A stretch of 64,000 bases of DNA, taken from positions 4,216,001-4,280,000 of the forward strand of contig OX637797.1 in NCBI GenBank assembly GCA_951802425.1, given 5' to 3'. Made by a program: the position numbers and the translations under genes. The notes under the pieces are model-generated. The model made no database searches, was not told where the DNA came from, and saw only the letters and a list, made by a program, of their open reading frames with translations. Shown one piece after another: positions 9,974-21,652 of this stretch (within the stretch, counting starts at the first letter, position 1; every line of letters starts with the position of its first letter). Source of the stretch: Clavaria fumosa (lineage: Eukaryota > Basidiomycota > Agaricomycetes > Agaricales > Clavariaceae).

Positions 9974-12927
9974 CTACTGGTCATGAGCTTTTCCTTTTCC
10001 TTTCCATGACCCTTCTGCTCCTTCTTCACCTCCCACACTCGCGACTTTTTCTTTTTCCTCCTCCTCCTCTCCAGCCTCAGGAGCCTTCAACTCCAAGCCC
10101 CAATGATCCACCCTTGGAATATCTAACAATTCCCTCCTCACATGATGCTGCTCCTGCTCTGCCCACCTCTCCACCCACAATGGGAGTTCCTTTGGTGACT
10201 TCATCAAGAGGTCTTCGTAAGCAAAGAAGACCATCTCGAGGCCTCGTGGAGCTCACCGACCATACTCCTGCATTGGTCACGTAATTCTAGAAACAAACTG
10301 TCAACTTATCATTGAGAATACGAAACTTGTGAGTACTTACCTTGCAACTGCTCCCTCGACGTCGACAACTCCTCCTCTATCTTCCCCACCATCGCGATTA
10401 ATCCTATAAAACATGGAATTAGCTTATTTCATACCCACGAAACTTGGACTTACTCTCCCTCTCCTTCTTCACCTCCTTCAATTCATGATGCGCTTCTCTC
10501 AACTTAGTCTCCTGGTCTGAAAAAGGAAAGAAATTAGTTTGCAATGCAGTAAAACCAGGCTATTACTCACCTTCCCACTCCCCATGGAGAGCCTCGAATT
10601 CTCTCTCCACTCCCTCAGACCATGCCATTAGTTCTGCAACTTCTGTGTCCACAATTTTGGACGTGGTGTAAGGATAATATGCGGTTTAAACATAGAAACA
10701 TGACAGATACCAACCATCTGGATATTTCGGGATCCAAGGCAATTGCGTCCGATACGATCCGATAACAATCCGACACCGTCCGATAATGTCCGATACTTAT
10801 CTGACATCGGACTCTCTGATCTCCGATTGCCTGTGAAGATCACAGCCCATAAGTCACACACACCGCCTACACCCCTCTATTTCGTCACTCCAGCATGGTC
10901 AGCACTTGACATACTCACTATTCCATTCCCATTCCTCTATTTCATATACATGCTGTAAATCTCATATTGTGATCCCTTTCAACCATCCGATCATTGAAAT
11001 GTTTCAAACCCTTTGCAGTGCTTTGTCCATTGTTCCTTGTACCCCTTTGCTGTACCAGCCTCACTCTCCTTCATTTTACGAGTGGTCCAGATGTACACTG
11101 ATCATCGGATACTTCATTCCTCCAAACCACATACCTCTTCTATGATCCATGACCTCTATATGACCTTGCACACAATACCACATTACCTTCTGTAGCTTCC
11201 GGAAACTTCCGTAGAACCGGATTTGCTGTACTTATGAAATTGTACTTAAGTACATACCAGATTCTATGGAAAGGGAGCTTCTTGAATGCCTACATCGCAC
11301 TGTGATCTTTAGCAAGCTCACCCTTTGTCGTACCTATTGATCTGCTGGCCTTCGTCATCACCAGCCCTTTGAACCTTCGAACCGAAAATCAGACTCCATC
11401 GGATCTGATACCGGATACTCCGGACAATGTATATTTTCATTCTTTGAACTTTTTGCACTCAACCTCCACATCCTCCAAGGTTCTGTTTAGTGTTTCCGTT
11501 GTATAATAAGACCCCCTGAAGAACCCGGCCGCGAACATCTATTTGCAGCCAACACCTGTACAGCCTACTACAGTGGGCACCTTCGACGATTTCTCCCGCA
11601 TTCCTTCTACCTCCTTACCCTTCCCTATAAACTCACGAGTTCAGTAAAAGGTCACTGAACACAAGAGAAACTCACCTTTTGTGCTTTTCTGTGCCTCCTC
11701 CAACTCGCGTTTTACTGCCGCCAGCTCTCCTTCCAACTCCACTTCCTTGCTGGACTTCTCCACCCACAATGTCTTCCTCGAGGGCTCCACAACCTGCTGC
11801 CTCAATGTCGCAAGTTCCCTTTCCACCTCCTCTCTCGTTCCGGACTCATGTGACGAGGTCACCACCTTTGTTTGCACCGTCGTCGTGACCTCCTTCAATC
11901 GCTTCACCTCCTCCTCACTTTTCTTCAGCCTCCCTTCTAGCCAGTGCTCCTTTGTCGCCCTCACTTCCAACCACCCTTGAAGGATCTTGACTTCTTCCTC
12001 ATGGTCCATCACCTTCCGAAGCAACCACCCCTTCTCTCCCGGGGTTGCCAGAATCCGCACCTTCTCTGCAATGTTCGTCAGTTGCACCGGCGCATCTTCC
12101 TCCTCCATCTCCATTTCTGGCATATCCGCAACTTGCCTCCTTGATGTTGAAGGACCTGGCGTTGGCGACCGCAACCTTGCCCTCATTCGTCCTCGGTGCC
12201 CTACTCACATAGGGGTCTCTGAAACCGGTAGGATGGGAAGCTTTCCCCCCACTCGGCTCGCAACCTTGGGTGTCATTGTGCCCACCATTTCCGATCCTTC
12301 AGCGCGCTTCAGTGCCTCGTCTACTCATGCGTCGTCCCATCCGTATTCATTTTTGACATGCCATCAATGGAATTCTTGAACCCATGAGCACTTTCTGTGG
12401 TCTTCTGTGCACTGATGACATTTGCCAGCAGCGCTACACTTGCACTGCCGGCCCTTTGTGACACAGTTGTCACAATCCTGTAATTCAGTGATCAGAGGAG
12501 ATGGAGGAACGAGAAATATTGCTACGCACTTCTTGCTCCCTCTCGTTCCACTCCTTGTTCTCCCTCACTGACCCAATTTTCTTCCATGCCCTCAGGAAGT
12601 CCGCGGGCAATGGGTCAGTTCTGCCCGCAACTTCGCCCCTTATGCCGCTAGGGCCTGCAACATTTTCCTCTGACCCGCTCAGGCCCACGACATCATCCCT
12701 CACCTTGTTGGGGCCCGCAGCCTTACCCTTCCTCTTTTCATGCTTCGCAACCTCCTCTCGGGAATGCACACATCATGCCTGTTCAGCCTTTTGATGGGCT
12801 AGTGCGTCTTCAAGGATCCCCAGGTTGAGACCGGGTTCTGTTTCCTCGTAAAAGCGCATTTCACACGCAACCTTGTTTTGGTCCTTGTCAGTTTCGGGTC
12901 ATGTTGTTTGACAAAGGCAGAGACCAT
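9974..12927 (-). pseudogene. Antisense accessory gene of family A (A1): Zn2Cys6-like cluster plus coiled coil, multi-exon
   Basis: Lies between pol and the 3' LTR and runs opposite to the element. Read on the minus strand: a Lys/Glu-rich start (12859-12530); a 52-nt intron 12529-12478 (GTGCGT..TACAG); a cysteine cluster at 12474-12388 with spacing C-X2-C-X6-C-X7-C-X2-C-X6-C, that of fungal Zn2Cys6 domains; a Pro/Ser stretch (RSPTPGPSTSRR); a long coiled coil (12110-11690, heptads rich in E, K and L); and short coiled-coil exons near 11591-11573 joined across a solo LTR to 10666-10572, then 10520-10457, 10410-10328 and 10285-9974, ending KGKGKAHDQ. Four in-frame stops are all TGA in places compatible with CGA. 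The exact start is unsure (ATG at 12927 or 12859). A2 has the 3' part at 32614-34056, and family C has an intact analogue at 53838-54824. Function unknown; a DNA-binding homo-oligomer is the natural guess. Confidence 0.7.
10667..11572 (+). repeat. Solo LTR, family F, copy 1 (906 bp)
   Basis: Begins TGTAAGGATAATAT and ends CAGCCTACTACA. It is flanked by the 4-bp direct repeat GTGG (10663-10666, 11573-11576). Homologous over its length to 45457-46368. It is rich in CCGATA/CGGATA words (GTCCGATACG, CTCCGGACAA). It splits an exon of the antisense gene, and removing it with one TSD restores the frame there. Confidence 0.85.
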
Positions 12928-13033
12928 GGTGGATGGACTTAGAGAAATTTTTTTTTGGGTGTCATGACCTGATCATCAAACATTGTGCTGACTAATCATC
13001 ATGTGACTTCCACTCTCGCAGGGCTCAAGGCTT

Positions 13034-13046
13034 GAAGGGGGGGTAA
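13034..13046 (+). promoter_or_regulatory. Polypurine tract of A1
   Basis: GAAGGGGGGGTAA directly before the 3' LTR start TGTCAGG at 13047. It is the expected plus-strand primer of reverse transcription. Confidence 0.75.
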
Positions 13047-13706
13047 TGTCAGGTCCCATTCATTTTTCCCCTATTCAAATCAACACTATCGACACCTACA
13101 ACCCTCCTGACGACCCTCTACCACCTCGCGAGCCCCTCTACATGCTTCCAAAACCTGCTCTCTCCTTCCAGAAGCCCTTGCAACCTCCCCCGTGCCCACA
13201 TGACACTTGCAACCACCAAGCCGTACTCGTGACGCCTCCTACTCTCTCACTCTACACATATACTCCGCCTGGACCCACCAATCTTATGCGTGACACATCG
13301 TTGCGCGTCTACTTCCACCAGCATGTGACTTGCTGCGTGGTACCCCTGGCACTACCACTACCAGTGCCAATATGATAACAGCGTTACGGCCATTACCCAC
13401 GTTACATGCGTTACCCACATGACTTCCCACCCAAAGTCACCTGCATCACCTGTGTCACTAGCATCACCCACGTGACCACTCTTATGACCTTGTGACCTTA
13501 ACACTCAAACACACCACCAACAGTCAGCTGTATTATTACTTCAAATATGTGTCCCTTCTTCTCCTCAGTTGTCTATAATTATGTTACTTATGATCCGAGA
13601 ATCCCTCCATAGTTATAGCAACATATATACTTATTTAACTAGGTGACAACTCATGACAGGTCATCTTTGTGACCTTACCTATGCATACCTAACCCCTCGC
13701 GACCTT
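13047..13706 (+). repeat. Family A 3' LTR (A1), truncated
   Basis: Matches 818-about 1475 and then stops after CTCGCGACCTTAA, where unrelated sequence (GATCTTGGATTGCC) begins. Differences from the 5' LTR are mostly CG against TG or CA, for example TATCGAC/TATTGAC and CTCGCGAG/CTCGCAAG. Confidence 0.85.
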
Positions 13707-13719
13707 AACAGATCTTGGA

Positions 13720-15031
13720 TTGCCTGATGTGCACATCCAATTAGAAAGAGATGCTTATTCCTGTAAGGTGAGATTCAAGTGCAGATGAAATCAGGCCAAT
13801 GCATCTCACCATTCTAGATGAGTGACCCCCAGGATAAGGGAGACCATGTCATAATGGTCTTGAACGTGAATCTTGTCCATCCAGCAACTTCTGCAGTGAT
13901 GGAATTTTGGAACAAGACTGATGCAAGTAAGTACTCATTCCAACTTCTATTCAAAATCAGTGGCCTGAGCATAATTTCCAGATCATGCCGCATTTCGAGA
14001 GCTCATGCTTTTGTTCAATCAAAATGAAGAGATGTGGACTAATAAGAAATATCGCATTTTTGTCCAATCTGTCAAACCCAATTTTCCTGGAGACTCTTGG
14101 GGGTATCTCGAGCAAGTTTCTGTTGAGACAGGTGTAGTTCTGAATCTAATGGATGTCTCAAGGAGTGAAGAATCAACAACTATTTGGGAAAGCTCTTCAG
14201 CATAGATGAGCTTTCAATTCACTGCATATAGCAAGTATTCTCATATATTGTAGTCTAGCAGATCAAACAATGATTGCAGGGGACTTTGAGATGGATGTCA
14301 AAGAGCTCGAACTCTTGGATGATGGTCAGTGGATCAATGACCACATTGTGGATTTTGCCCTATGGTAGGCATTGGTGCTCTTTAGCAATCTTACTAATAT
14401 AATGAAATTTATACAGTAAGACAGTAGCTGATGTGCAGATACAACATGGCTCTGCAGCAGCATCATTCTGGTTAGCCAGCTCATTTTTCCTTACTAAATT
14501 ACAGTAAATATTTTAATCTTTAAGAAGTATCAGCTAATGAGCTTGGAGCAGAAAAGATGGAGCAGAGAATGCTTCCAGATGGATTCCAGATCTCACACTG
14601 AGATATACATATTGGATTATTCCAGCCTTCAGCGACAACAAGCAAGTGATTATCTCCTTGTTCCTTTTTCCATCTTCCTCTCAACTGATTACTGCTGTTA
14701 TTCCAGAAAACATTGGTACTTAATAGTTGTAGTTAACCCATACCAATGCTTCATGAAAGGCAGCAATGAAGTAGAGGGATGGTAAGTTCTTGATCATTAG
14801 CATTGGTGTGGAATAATGGAAAGAAAGTATCACAGTTTCATAGTTGTCCTTGACAGCCTTTATGACAAAATACCCACTGAAGATGAGGCTGCAATTATGG
14901 GTGTCTTTCACTCTGCTGGGAAGGCCCAAGGGTTGGTGTCTATCAAGCTGCCCAAAGTCATTTATCTGAAAGTTGGTGTGAATTCTCTAAGGCTTTATTA
15001 TTTGTCCTCATGTTGTGTAATTACAGGTTAT
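13720..15031 (+). pseudogene. Ulp1-like (C48) cysteine peptidase fragment with introns
   Basis: Fragmentary exons of an Ulp1-like SUMO-protease fold protein. A segment at 14280-14364 reads ELELLDDGQWINDHIVDFAL, the usual start of the Ulp1 catalytic domain (L.DG.WLND), and ends at a GTAGGC splice-donor-like site. HWYLIVVVNP (14712-14740) supplies the catalytic His with its Trp, and FIVVLDSLYDK (14835-14868) the catalytic Asp. The Gln and Cys part is missing because the A2 LTR cuts in at 15032. An upstream piece at 13818-13930 may be an N-terminal exon. In fungi, Ulp1 domains are often carried by large DNA transposons (for example KDZ), so this may be transposon cargo, but no transposase is left here. 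Confidence 0.55.
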
Positions 15032-15055
15032 TGTCAGGACCCATTCATTTTTCCT
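15032..15055 (+). repeat. Family A 5' LTR (A2), first 24 bp
   Basis: TGTCAGGACCC followed by ATTCATTTTTCCT; the LTR continues at 18241 after the hAT element and one TSD copy. The TSD TTTTTCCT is at 15048-15055 and 18233-18240. Confidence 0.88.
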
Positions 15056-18000
15056 TAGTGTATAGCAGGGGTACGTGACAACCCGTGGTGTTATATATAG
15101 GGTTTATCACGGTGCGGGTAGGGTTTCTTATTCTGGATGAACTGCCCACACCGTGACAAAAGTGTCACGGTTAACGGGTTGACAGGGTTTTTTTCCCACA
15201 CCTTCTACTCCCTCGCCACCTCTGAGTTGTTGACATCACACAACTCCCTTGCTCACCCTGTTGTGTCCCCAGGTGTCTGGTCCCTTTGGGACTCAACACA
15301 TGTCTGTCCCCACACTTGAAATATGAATTTAACTCACCCAACTTTATGCCCAGTGGCTCATCATGTCGGAGTCCAAAGAGGAGTATATTACACAGTGGCT
15401 AAGGCAGTATGTAAGGGTTGAACTGTCTAGTGAGCGTAACCTCAGCCCTCTGGCGTCGTCTTCATCCGCTTATACAAACACAGACTGCTCACCCTCCCAT
15501 GCTACTGCGATGCCAAAGGCAATGGTGCAACCATCAACATCTTTATCACGTTCAAGCTCGAATCTCTCTATTTCAGTTCAATCAACATCGTCTATCACTG
15601 GCAATAGTCAAGCAAATGCAATAAGCGTCATGTCTGACAAGGAGGACGACACGAAGTCAGTCGAAACCGACCCTCACAAGGCCCTTGGTGTGTTTTACCA
15701 TGCTTGCTATGACTCTCCTAACATCCATTTCTCAGCAGATGCTGCCAGAAGAACATGGCGCTCACCTATCTACGTTTTCTTCAAGGATGATGTTACTGTT
15801 CAATATGAGAATGGATGTCTCTATCATTTCTTTCCGTGTGCTGCTCGCAAATGCAAGGGTCAAATGGGCAGTGTCCGGCGTTTTCAGGACAAGGGCGATC
15901 GGCATTCAACTGCAAATCTTAAGCACCATGCGATCTGCTGCTTTGGGGTGGATGCTGTTAGCAATGCTATGGAAGGCAGGGGTCGAAACGACAATAACAG
16001 CTCCATCTTTCACACGTTTGCTCGCCGGGGGCAAGAGCCTGTAGCCATGTCACATAGGAACATCTCTAATCCTGAGGCTCGGTAAGGCTTCGCTGCTTGT
16101 GTCTTCCAAAGCATCTCTGACTGATATTCAGTGCGCATATCATCAAATGGGTTACTGAGAGCAACTGGCCTGCTAAGATACTCAAAGACCGCGAGCTCCT
16201 CAAGATTCTTACAGCTGGACGTCCCCACTTGACCATTCCCTCGCCTCACACGGTCTCTCGTGATGTCAAGGCGGCATTTGGAGCATGCCGCGAGCGCATT
16301 CACAAACTCTTGCTGGAACACCCTGGCCGTCTTCATTTTGGAACTGATACTTGGTCCTCTCCAAATCAGCGGGCTTTCGTTGCTTGGACTGTCCACTTGG
16401 AACATGAGGGGTCCATGCTTTGTTTTCTGCTGGATTTTGTTGAAGTCCCGGAGTCACACACAGGCCAAACACTTGCCAAGGCGTTTCACACAATGCTGGT
16501 TGACTACGGCATTCAACACAAGATCCTTTCCTTCGTTGGTGACAATGCAACATCCAATGACACCCAGACAACCGTCCTATCCACCCTCGACAACTCGTTT
16601 GAAGAAGATGCACGTGTGCGATGCTTCAATCATACCCTTAACCTCGCTGCCAAAGCCCTCCTCAAGCCATTCAACCCATCACTGGATACACACAGTAGCA
16701 TCCTTGCTGCTGATCCAAATGATGGTGGGGGAGATGAGGCAGTTGTCGAATTCTCTGATGCAGATGATGAAGAGGACGATGACGACGACAGCAGCAGCAA
16801 CACCGAGGATTTTGACGATGGCATCGATGAGCTGGAGCAAATGGAGAGCGAGAGAAGAGACCGGCTCATCGCTGACACCAACTCTGTCCGAGCTGTTGTT
16901 TCAAAGCTCCGTTCTCTATCATTTGCCATTATTCGTTCTACCACCATTGCGCTGCCTGCTTGGCGGCGCCTCTGCTGTGTTCATAATGTCAAAGCAAGGC
17001 GAATCCCACGAGATGTTGTGACACGCTGGAATTCAACCTACGACATGCTCAGCTTCGCCTTGCAGTACCGCAAGCCCATTGATGTGATCATGGCTGACAA
17101 GGAGTACAAGTTGCGTCGGTTTGAGTTATATGATGATGACTGGAAGATTGTGGAGGATCTTGTGGCCGTTCTCAAGGTGTGTATGACCTAGTATTATCGC
17201 TCAAGACAGGCTGACATCCAAGCAGCAATTCAAACAGGCAACACTCTACTTTTCTCAGGACACAGCTAGTATCGCAGCTGTGATACCTGCCATGGACCGC
17301 ATCACCAAGGGCCTCAATCCTCGGACAAATAAGTCTTATCAACCTGCTATCATTGCTGCCCTGAAACTGGCTCGAAACAAAATGAACCGCTACTATTCAC
17401 TTACTGACTCTTCTGTGGTGTATCGCATTGCCATGGTACTTCATCCTGGGATGAAGCTAGAGTATTTCAAACAAAATGACTGGGAGCCAGACTGGATTGA
17501 GCAAGCGAAATTGCTCGTCCGTGATGAATACATGTCTCAGTATGACAAGGTGACGAGTACTGCCACACAAGACCCCACGACCTCAGATACGCAGGATGAC
17601 TTCATTGACTTCGGTGACCTCTCAGTGACAACAGCTTCCCATGCATGTGAGCTAGATGAATATCTTCGTGGCCCTGTTGAGGTTGTTAGTGACCCTCTGC
17701 GCTGGTGGTGTAACAACCAGTTTGTCTATCCAAATCTCTATCGCATGGCTCTCAATTATCTCAGCATTCCTCATAAGTGATTCATCCATAATTGATTGTA
17801 CTGTCTCTAACCGGATTCTAGCCACCTCAACAGCAGTTGAATGTGTCTTCTCTCATGGCCGGCACCTCCTTCCTCATACACGCAACAGGCTCACTGGAGA
17901 GTCCATCGCTGCCCACCTTTGTCTTGGTTCCTGGTGTCGTAACAACTTGATCACTGTCAAGGATCTCCTTGATGTTGTCAAGGGTATTGAATGAAAGCGG

Positions 18001-18232
18001 AAAAAGGTTGATGGTAATGACAGTGAGACTGAGCCTTGAGTATATAGCATTTTTAGCTAGCTCTATGTCAAACCCCTGTACACACCCAGAAAACCGTTCT
18101 AACCGTGGTTATTAGCAACACCGTATATGTAACCCACGGGTAACCGCTACCCCCACCGTTTGTGGAGGGTTTTTGCCGGTGTGGGTAGGGGTTTGGCCAA
18201 TTCAACCCGGGGGTTACCCGTGCCATTCACTA
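15056..18232 (+). mobile_element. hAT transposon, copy 1 (3177 bp, full length)
   Basis: Flanked by the 8-bp TSD TTTTTCCT. The left end reads TAGTGTATAGCAGGGGTA; the right end, read inward, TAGTGAATGGCACGGGTA, so the terminal inverted repeats match at 15 of 18 positions. It carries one multi-exon transposase gene on the plus strand. A second copy with exactly the same length lies at 35296-38472 in reverse. The copies differ at a limited number of sites, mostly CpG transitions. Confidence 0.93.
15363..17994 (+). CDS. hAT transposase (copy 1), spliced; frame problem before the last block
   Basis: Exon 1 is 15363-16081 with a Cys/His-rich, BED-like N-terminal region (FFPCAARKCKGQ ... LKHHAICCFG). 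Intron 16082-16131 (50 nt, GTAAGG..TTCAG) joins in frame to exon 2, 16132-17176. That exon holds the hAT RNase-H-like core: GTDTWSSPNQRAF with the first Asp, FVGDNATSNDTQTT, RCFNHTLNLAAK, an acidic insert (16740-16850) and VVTRWNSTYDML. A second intron starts at 17177 (GTGTGT) and ends at 17222 or 17225; exon 3 continues in frame to YPNLYRMALNYLSIP. The final block ATSTAVECVFSHGRHLLPHTRNRL (17821-17990), the hAT C-terminal dimerisation region, lies in another frame. The only GT donor nearby (17777) does not give the right phase, and copy 2 has the same sequence. Either a non-canonical junction is used or both copies are defective. Confidence 0.85.
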
Positions 18233-19633
18233 TTTTTCCTCAACCTATGACAACTCTACTAACACCTGTGGACCTCCTGGCACTTCCTTACCACCTTGCG
18301 AACTCCCCTTGCATTCTTCCAAAACCCATGGTCAACTCCCGAACACCCCCGGACCTCCCTCTTCCTCTCACAGCACTCACAACCATCCTGTCCTACTCCC
18401 GTCACCTCCCACCACCTCACCCTATGTGCATCCACCACCCGAACCCACCATTCGATGTGCGACATGCCCTGGTACAACTTCCTCACTGAACACGTGACTT
18501 GCTGCGCGGCACCCCCAGCGCTACTGCCAGTGCTACCAGCATTGCCCAGGGTCACCTGCATTGCCACCATCATCCACGTGATCACCCGCATGATCTCGCG
18601 ACCTTATCGATGAAACATGCTGCCGATGATGAAATGCACCGCCAACAAACAGCTGTACTCTCTCTTTCAAATTATGTTCCCTTACTTGCCCCCAGTATGC
18701 AATAACTATGATAGTTGTAACTCGAAGACACCCTCATAGTTATAATTACGTATTTGTTTATTTAGTTAGGTTGCGACCCATGACCGGTCAGGCTCACGAC
18801 CTTACCTATGTTTAGTTTACCTCTCACGACCTTAGTAGAACACACGCATGGTCATTCTATGACTAGCTATACCCTGTACTACTATAGTCTCATCACTCGG
18901 ACACTTCTGTACTTTTCCTCTTTCGTTATACTCTCTGCACATATGTATATAAACCTCACGTGTACATATGGTATGGTAGACTTGATATTGATGCACATTG
19001 GTTTAAGCTTGAGGCCTTGATGCACTTTGAGCTTGGAACCATTGTGATTGATAGGTCTTGTCTCCCTTGGTGACCTACAGATTGCCAAGACACACTCTGC
19101 TCTACTCTAACTTGTCCTCTGCACTTGTGCAACTCACACAATATAAGTATTCTCTCTTTCTGTCTTGGTACTGATCTCTGGAACCCTACAGGTTCTCTCA
19201 TCAGTTGGTAAGGTCATCGCCTTCAACCGATACACTTCTTGACATTGTTGCGACCTCTTGCAATCTTCTCTACATTGTCTATTTCCTTCTCTATGCTTTG
19301 TTGGTTGACTTCGCGACCTTCTCAGCGTTACGTGTTCCTCTCTACATTGTCTATTTCTTTCTCTATGCTTCATTGGTTGACTTCACGACCTTCTCAGCGT
19401 TATGTGTTCCTCTCCCCTCATCAATTTCTTTTCTTATGCTTCATTGGTCAACCTCGCGACCTCCTCAGCAACATCCAAAAAACTCATCTTTTTCCCTTCC
19501 ATGTCTTCATGACTTTCTGGGACCAAGCATTCTTGACTGTGCTCAACAGTTGATTGGCCTTAGCGAGTTTCCAAGACTGGTCACCAACAAGTCGACCTCT
19601 GATGTTACTTATGAGACAGGACAGGCCCTAACA
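18233..19633 (+). repeat. Family A 5' LTR (A2), remainder after hAT insertion
   Basis: Continues the LTR from position 25 to its end GGCCCTAACA. Contains four well spaced CGCGACCT motifs or CpG-decayed forms (18596, 19312, 19386, 19455). A block with CTACATTGTCTATTTC...CTTCTCAGCG is tandemly repeated two to three times at 19260-19470. Confidence 0.88.
18946..18989 (+). promoter_or_regulatory. Family A LTR promoter (A2): TATA box and predicted RNA start
   Basis: TATATAAA at 18946-18953 and AGACTTGATATT at 18978-18989, 32 nt apart as in A1. The 12-mer is complementary to the primer-binding site at 19635-19646. Confidence 0.72.
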
Positions 19634-19634
19634 T

Positions 19635-19646
19635 AATATCAAGTCT
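19635..19646 (+). other. Self-priming primer-binding site, family A (A2)
   Basis: AATATCAAGTCT one base after the LTR end; perfect complement of 18978-18989. Confidence 0.72.
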
Positions 19647-19693
19647 GACCCTTGCCCCACCACTCAACACCTGGAATATAAACAAACTTTACT

Positions 19694-21652
19694 ATGTCTA
19701 CCAGTCACACTCCTCCCCAACCAGTTACTCATCATTTTCAAACTCGCACAGGTAGTTGCGTGATCACCCCAATGATTTTGGAGACCACTTGCAAGCTGCC
19801 TACCACTGTTCAGGAGTGACCCACGTCCGTCACTCACTCACAATCCGAGGAACCCGCCCAAATTTCCCCAAGCCATGCTTTGACCCCTCATGAGGAGGCC
19901 AAAGCCCTCGTCAAGCAGCTTGGTTACCCATGCTTCGATCGCCCTCACCACTGCACCTACCAAATCCTAAACAACACCTGCCGCCAGTACAAAGCTGGAA
20001 CTCTCGAAAAAGAATTGGCATACCTCATTGAAATGGCAAATCTCTACGAAGCACTGGTAAGATTGACAGATGGATTCCGTGCCAACCCACAGAACCGACT
20101 TTGCGAGAGTCAACACCAGTATCCAGGCACCACTGACCAAGGAGCTCTGTCTCCCTCCAACCTGGATACTCCCTCACAACCTCCGAGAGTCGCCCAGCCT
20201 ACCAGAGGACCCTGGGACATCCCGCTCTTCCAAGTTGCAGCACAATCCCTTCAGAACTTCGTGAATCCTGCTGCACCCAACGAACAACCCACCATCAATT
20301 CCAGGATCCCCAGATATACTGCCCCTTGCAGCAGCTGGCCCACTTGGACACAACCAGCCACTACCCCAAGTAGGGTGCTCCCTCGCAACCCTATAGGAAC
20401 CAAAGTGACACTCCAGCCCACTCCTCACCTGGACATTCCAGTCGAGCCCTTCCACATCCCACAGCCGGAGGCACGACCAGTGCCTCTGATGGAGACACGA
20501 CCTGCATCTCGCGCCCTGTCCCAGGCCAAAGCCCCACATCTCCCTCCAGTTCCCCCTATGCCTCCACATGTCACCACCACTCTTCGAGACGAGGCCCCTG
20601 GTACCCATCACCACCACTACTATTACCAGGCCCCTCCCTCTGAAGGACCATTGACTTGAGACACTTTCGCTTGAGAATCCAAGCTTGACACTAGGTGCCC
20701 CGAGCCATTCAATGGTCGCAACTGGCAAAAATGGAAGCCATTTGTTACAGAATGCCTCATGACCTTTTTCACGAAACCTGTAACCTTCCAGGGAGACCAC
20801 GAGAAGGTCACATTCGCAGCTTCATACATCATGGACACTGCCCAGAGTCATTACACCTCCCTCCTCCAATTTAATCCTGACCAGCCAGCTTTACACTCAT
20901 GGGAAGGATTCATTCGCAAGTTTGGAGGGATGTTCGGAGTGGTAAATACACAGATCGAGGCAGACCAAAACCTCTGCATGTTGCAGATGGCCGAGAATGA
21001 ACGATTCTCCAACCACATCATCCACTTCGAATCCAACTGGAACTCGGCCGCCCTGCAATTGGAACTGTATCACTATCTGTCTACGTGCATCAAAGAGGCA
21101 ATGAAAGTCATTCCATGACCCATGGCGTACCAAGAACTTCGCAATTTAGCCATGCAGATCGACCAGCATAACTGGGAATATGAAAGCGAAACTCACCAAG
21201 CCCAGTTCTGCCCCAATCCACCTGCCCCTTGTCCATCTGCTCCACAAGGTGGAAATTGTAACTTCGTGAACATGTTGTGACCTTACCCCGCCACTGGCAA
21301 CAACCCCACAATGCCCAGGCCAGCCGCTGGAAACCCCACGACCCCTTCGCGACCTGCTATCCTGCCCTGTCAGCCAAATCCGACTCCGAATCCGCCTTAT
21401 GTCCCCCTCAGCAGCAAGGAATGAGAACGATGCCATCAGGGAAATCTGTGTTTAAGATGTGGAAAGCCTGGACACTTTAGTGCTGCATGCCCTGATCGGC
21501 AAGTAGCAGGACGAGCTGTCTTTATGTTAGAGGAAGGAGAGGAAGAATTTCAGGAAGTGTATGAGGTTGAGGAAGAGGTGATGGAGGATACAGACAACCC
21601 ACACAAAGAGTTAAACAAGGAGGCGACTCAGGAGCTTCTGGGGGAACTCTGA
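19694..21652 (+). pseudogene. gag: Family A gag (A2), nearly readable
   Basis: Starts at ATG 19694 (MSTSHTPPQPVTHHF). After one TGA (19817) it reads open from 19880 to 20656 and then from about 20660 to 21117, with scattered TGA stops. Order: Pro/Gln-rich N-terminus, conserved TYQILNNT and YPGTTDQG segment, a His/Tyr-rich stretch (HHHHYYYQAP), a capsid-like domain (FNGRNWQKWKPFVTECL, HYTSLLQFNPDQPALHSWEGFIRKFGG) and a CCHC knuckle at about 21450-21500 (CLRCGKPGHFSAACPD), then an acidic tail ending ELLGEL, TGA at 21650. This copy lacks the solo LTR found in A1 gag. The protein would package element RNA. Confidence 0.82.

Larger units (their letters stand above)
818..13706 (+). mobile_element. 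Gypsy family A, copy 1 (A1): LTR-gag-pol-antisense gene-truncated LTR
   Basis: A chromodomain Ty3/Gypsy retrotransposon with a 1424-bp 5' LTR, gag, pol, an unusually long (about 3.1 kb) region between pol and the 3' LTR, a polypurine tract and a 3' LTR cut short at about 13706. Three later insertions are nested in it: a 306-bp solo LTR (3517-3822), a CACTA element (6398-8019) and a 906-bp solo LTR (10667-11572). All reading frames are broken. In-frame stops are mostly TGA where copy A2 or context suggests CGA, which points to CpG deamination rather than random decay. The two LTRs differ chiefly at CpG/TpG/CpA positions. Confidence 0.88.

Noticed and set aside
15363..17994. hAT ORFs as a host BED-type gene
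   Set aside because: TAGTG terminal inverted repeats, 8-bp TSDs and a second copy show that it is a mobile element.
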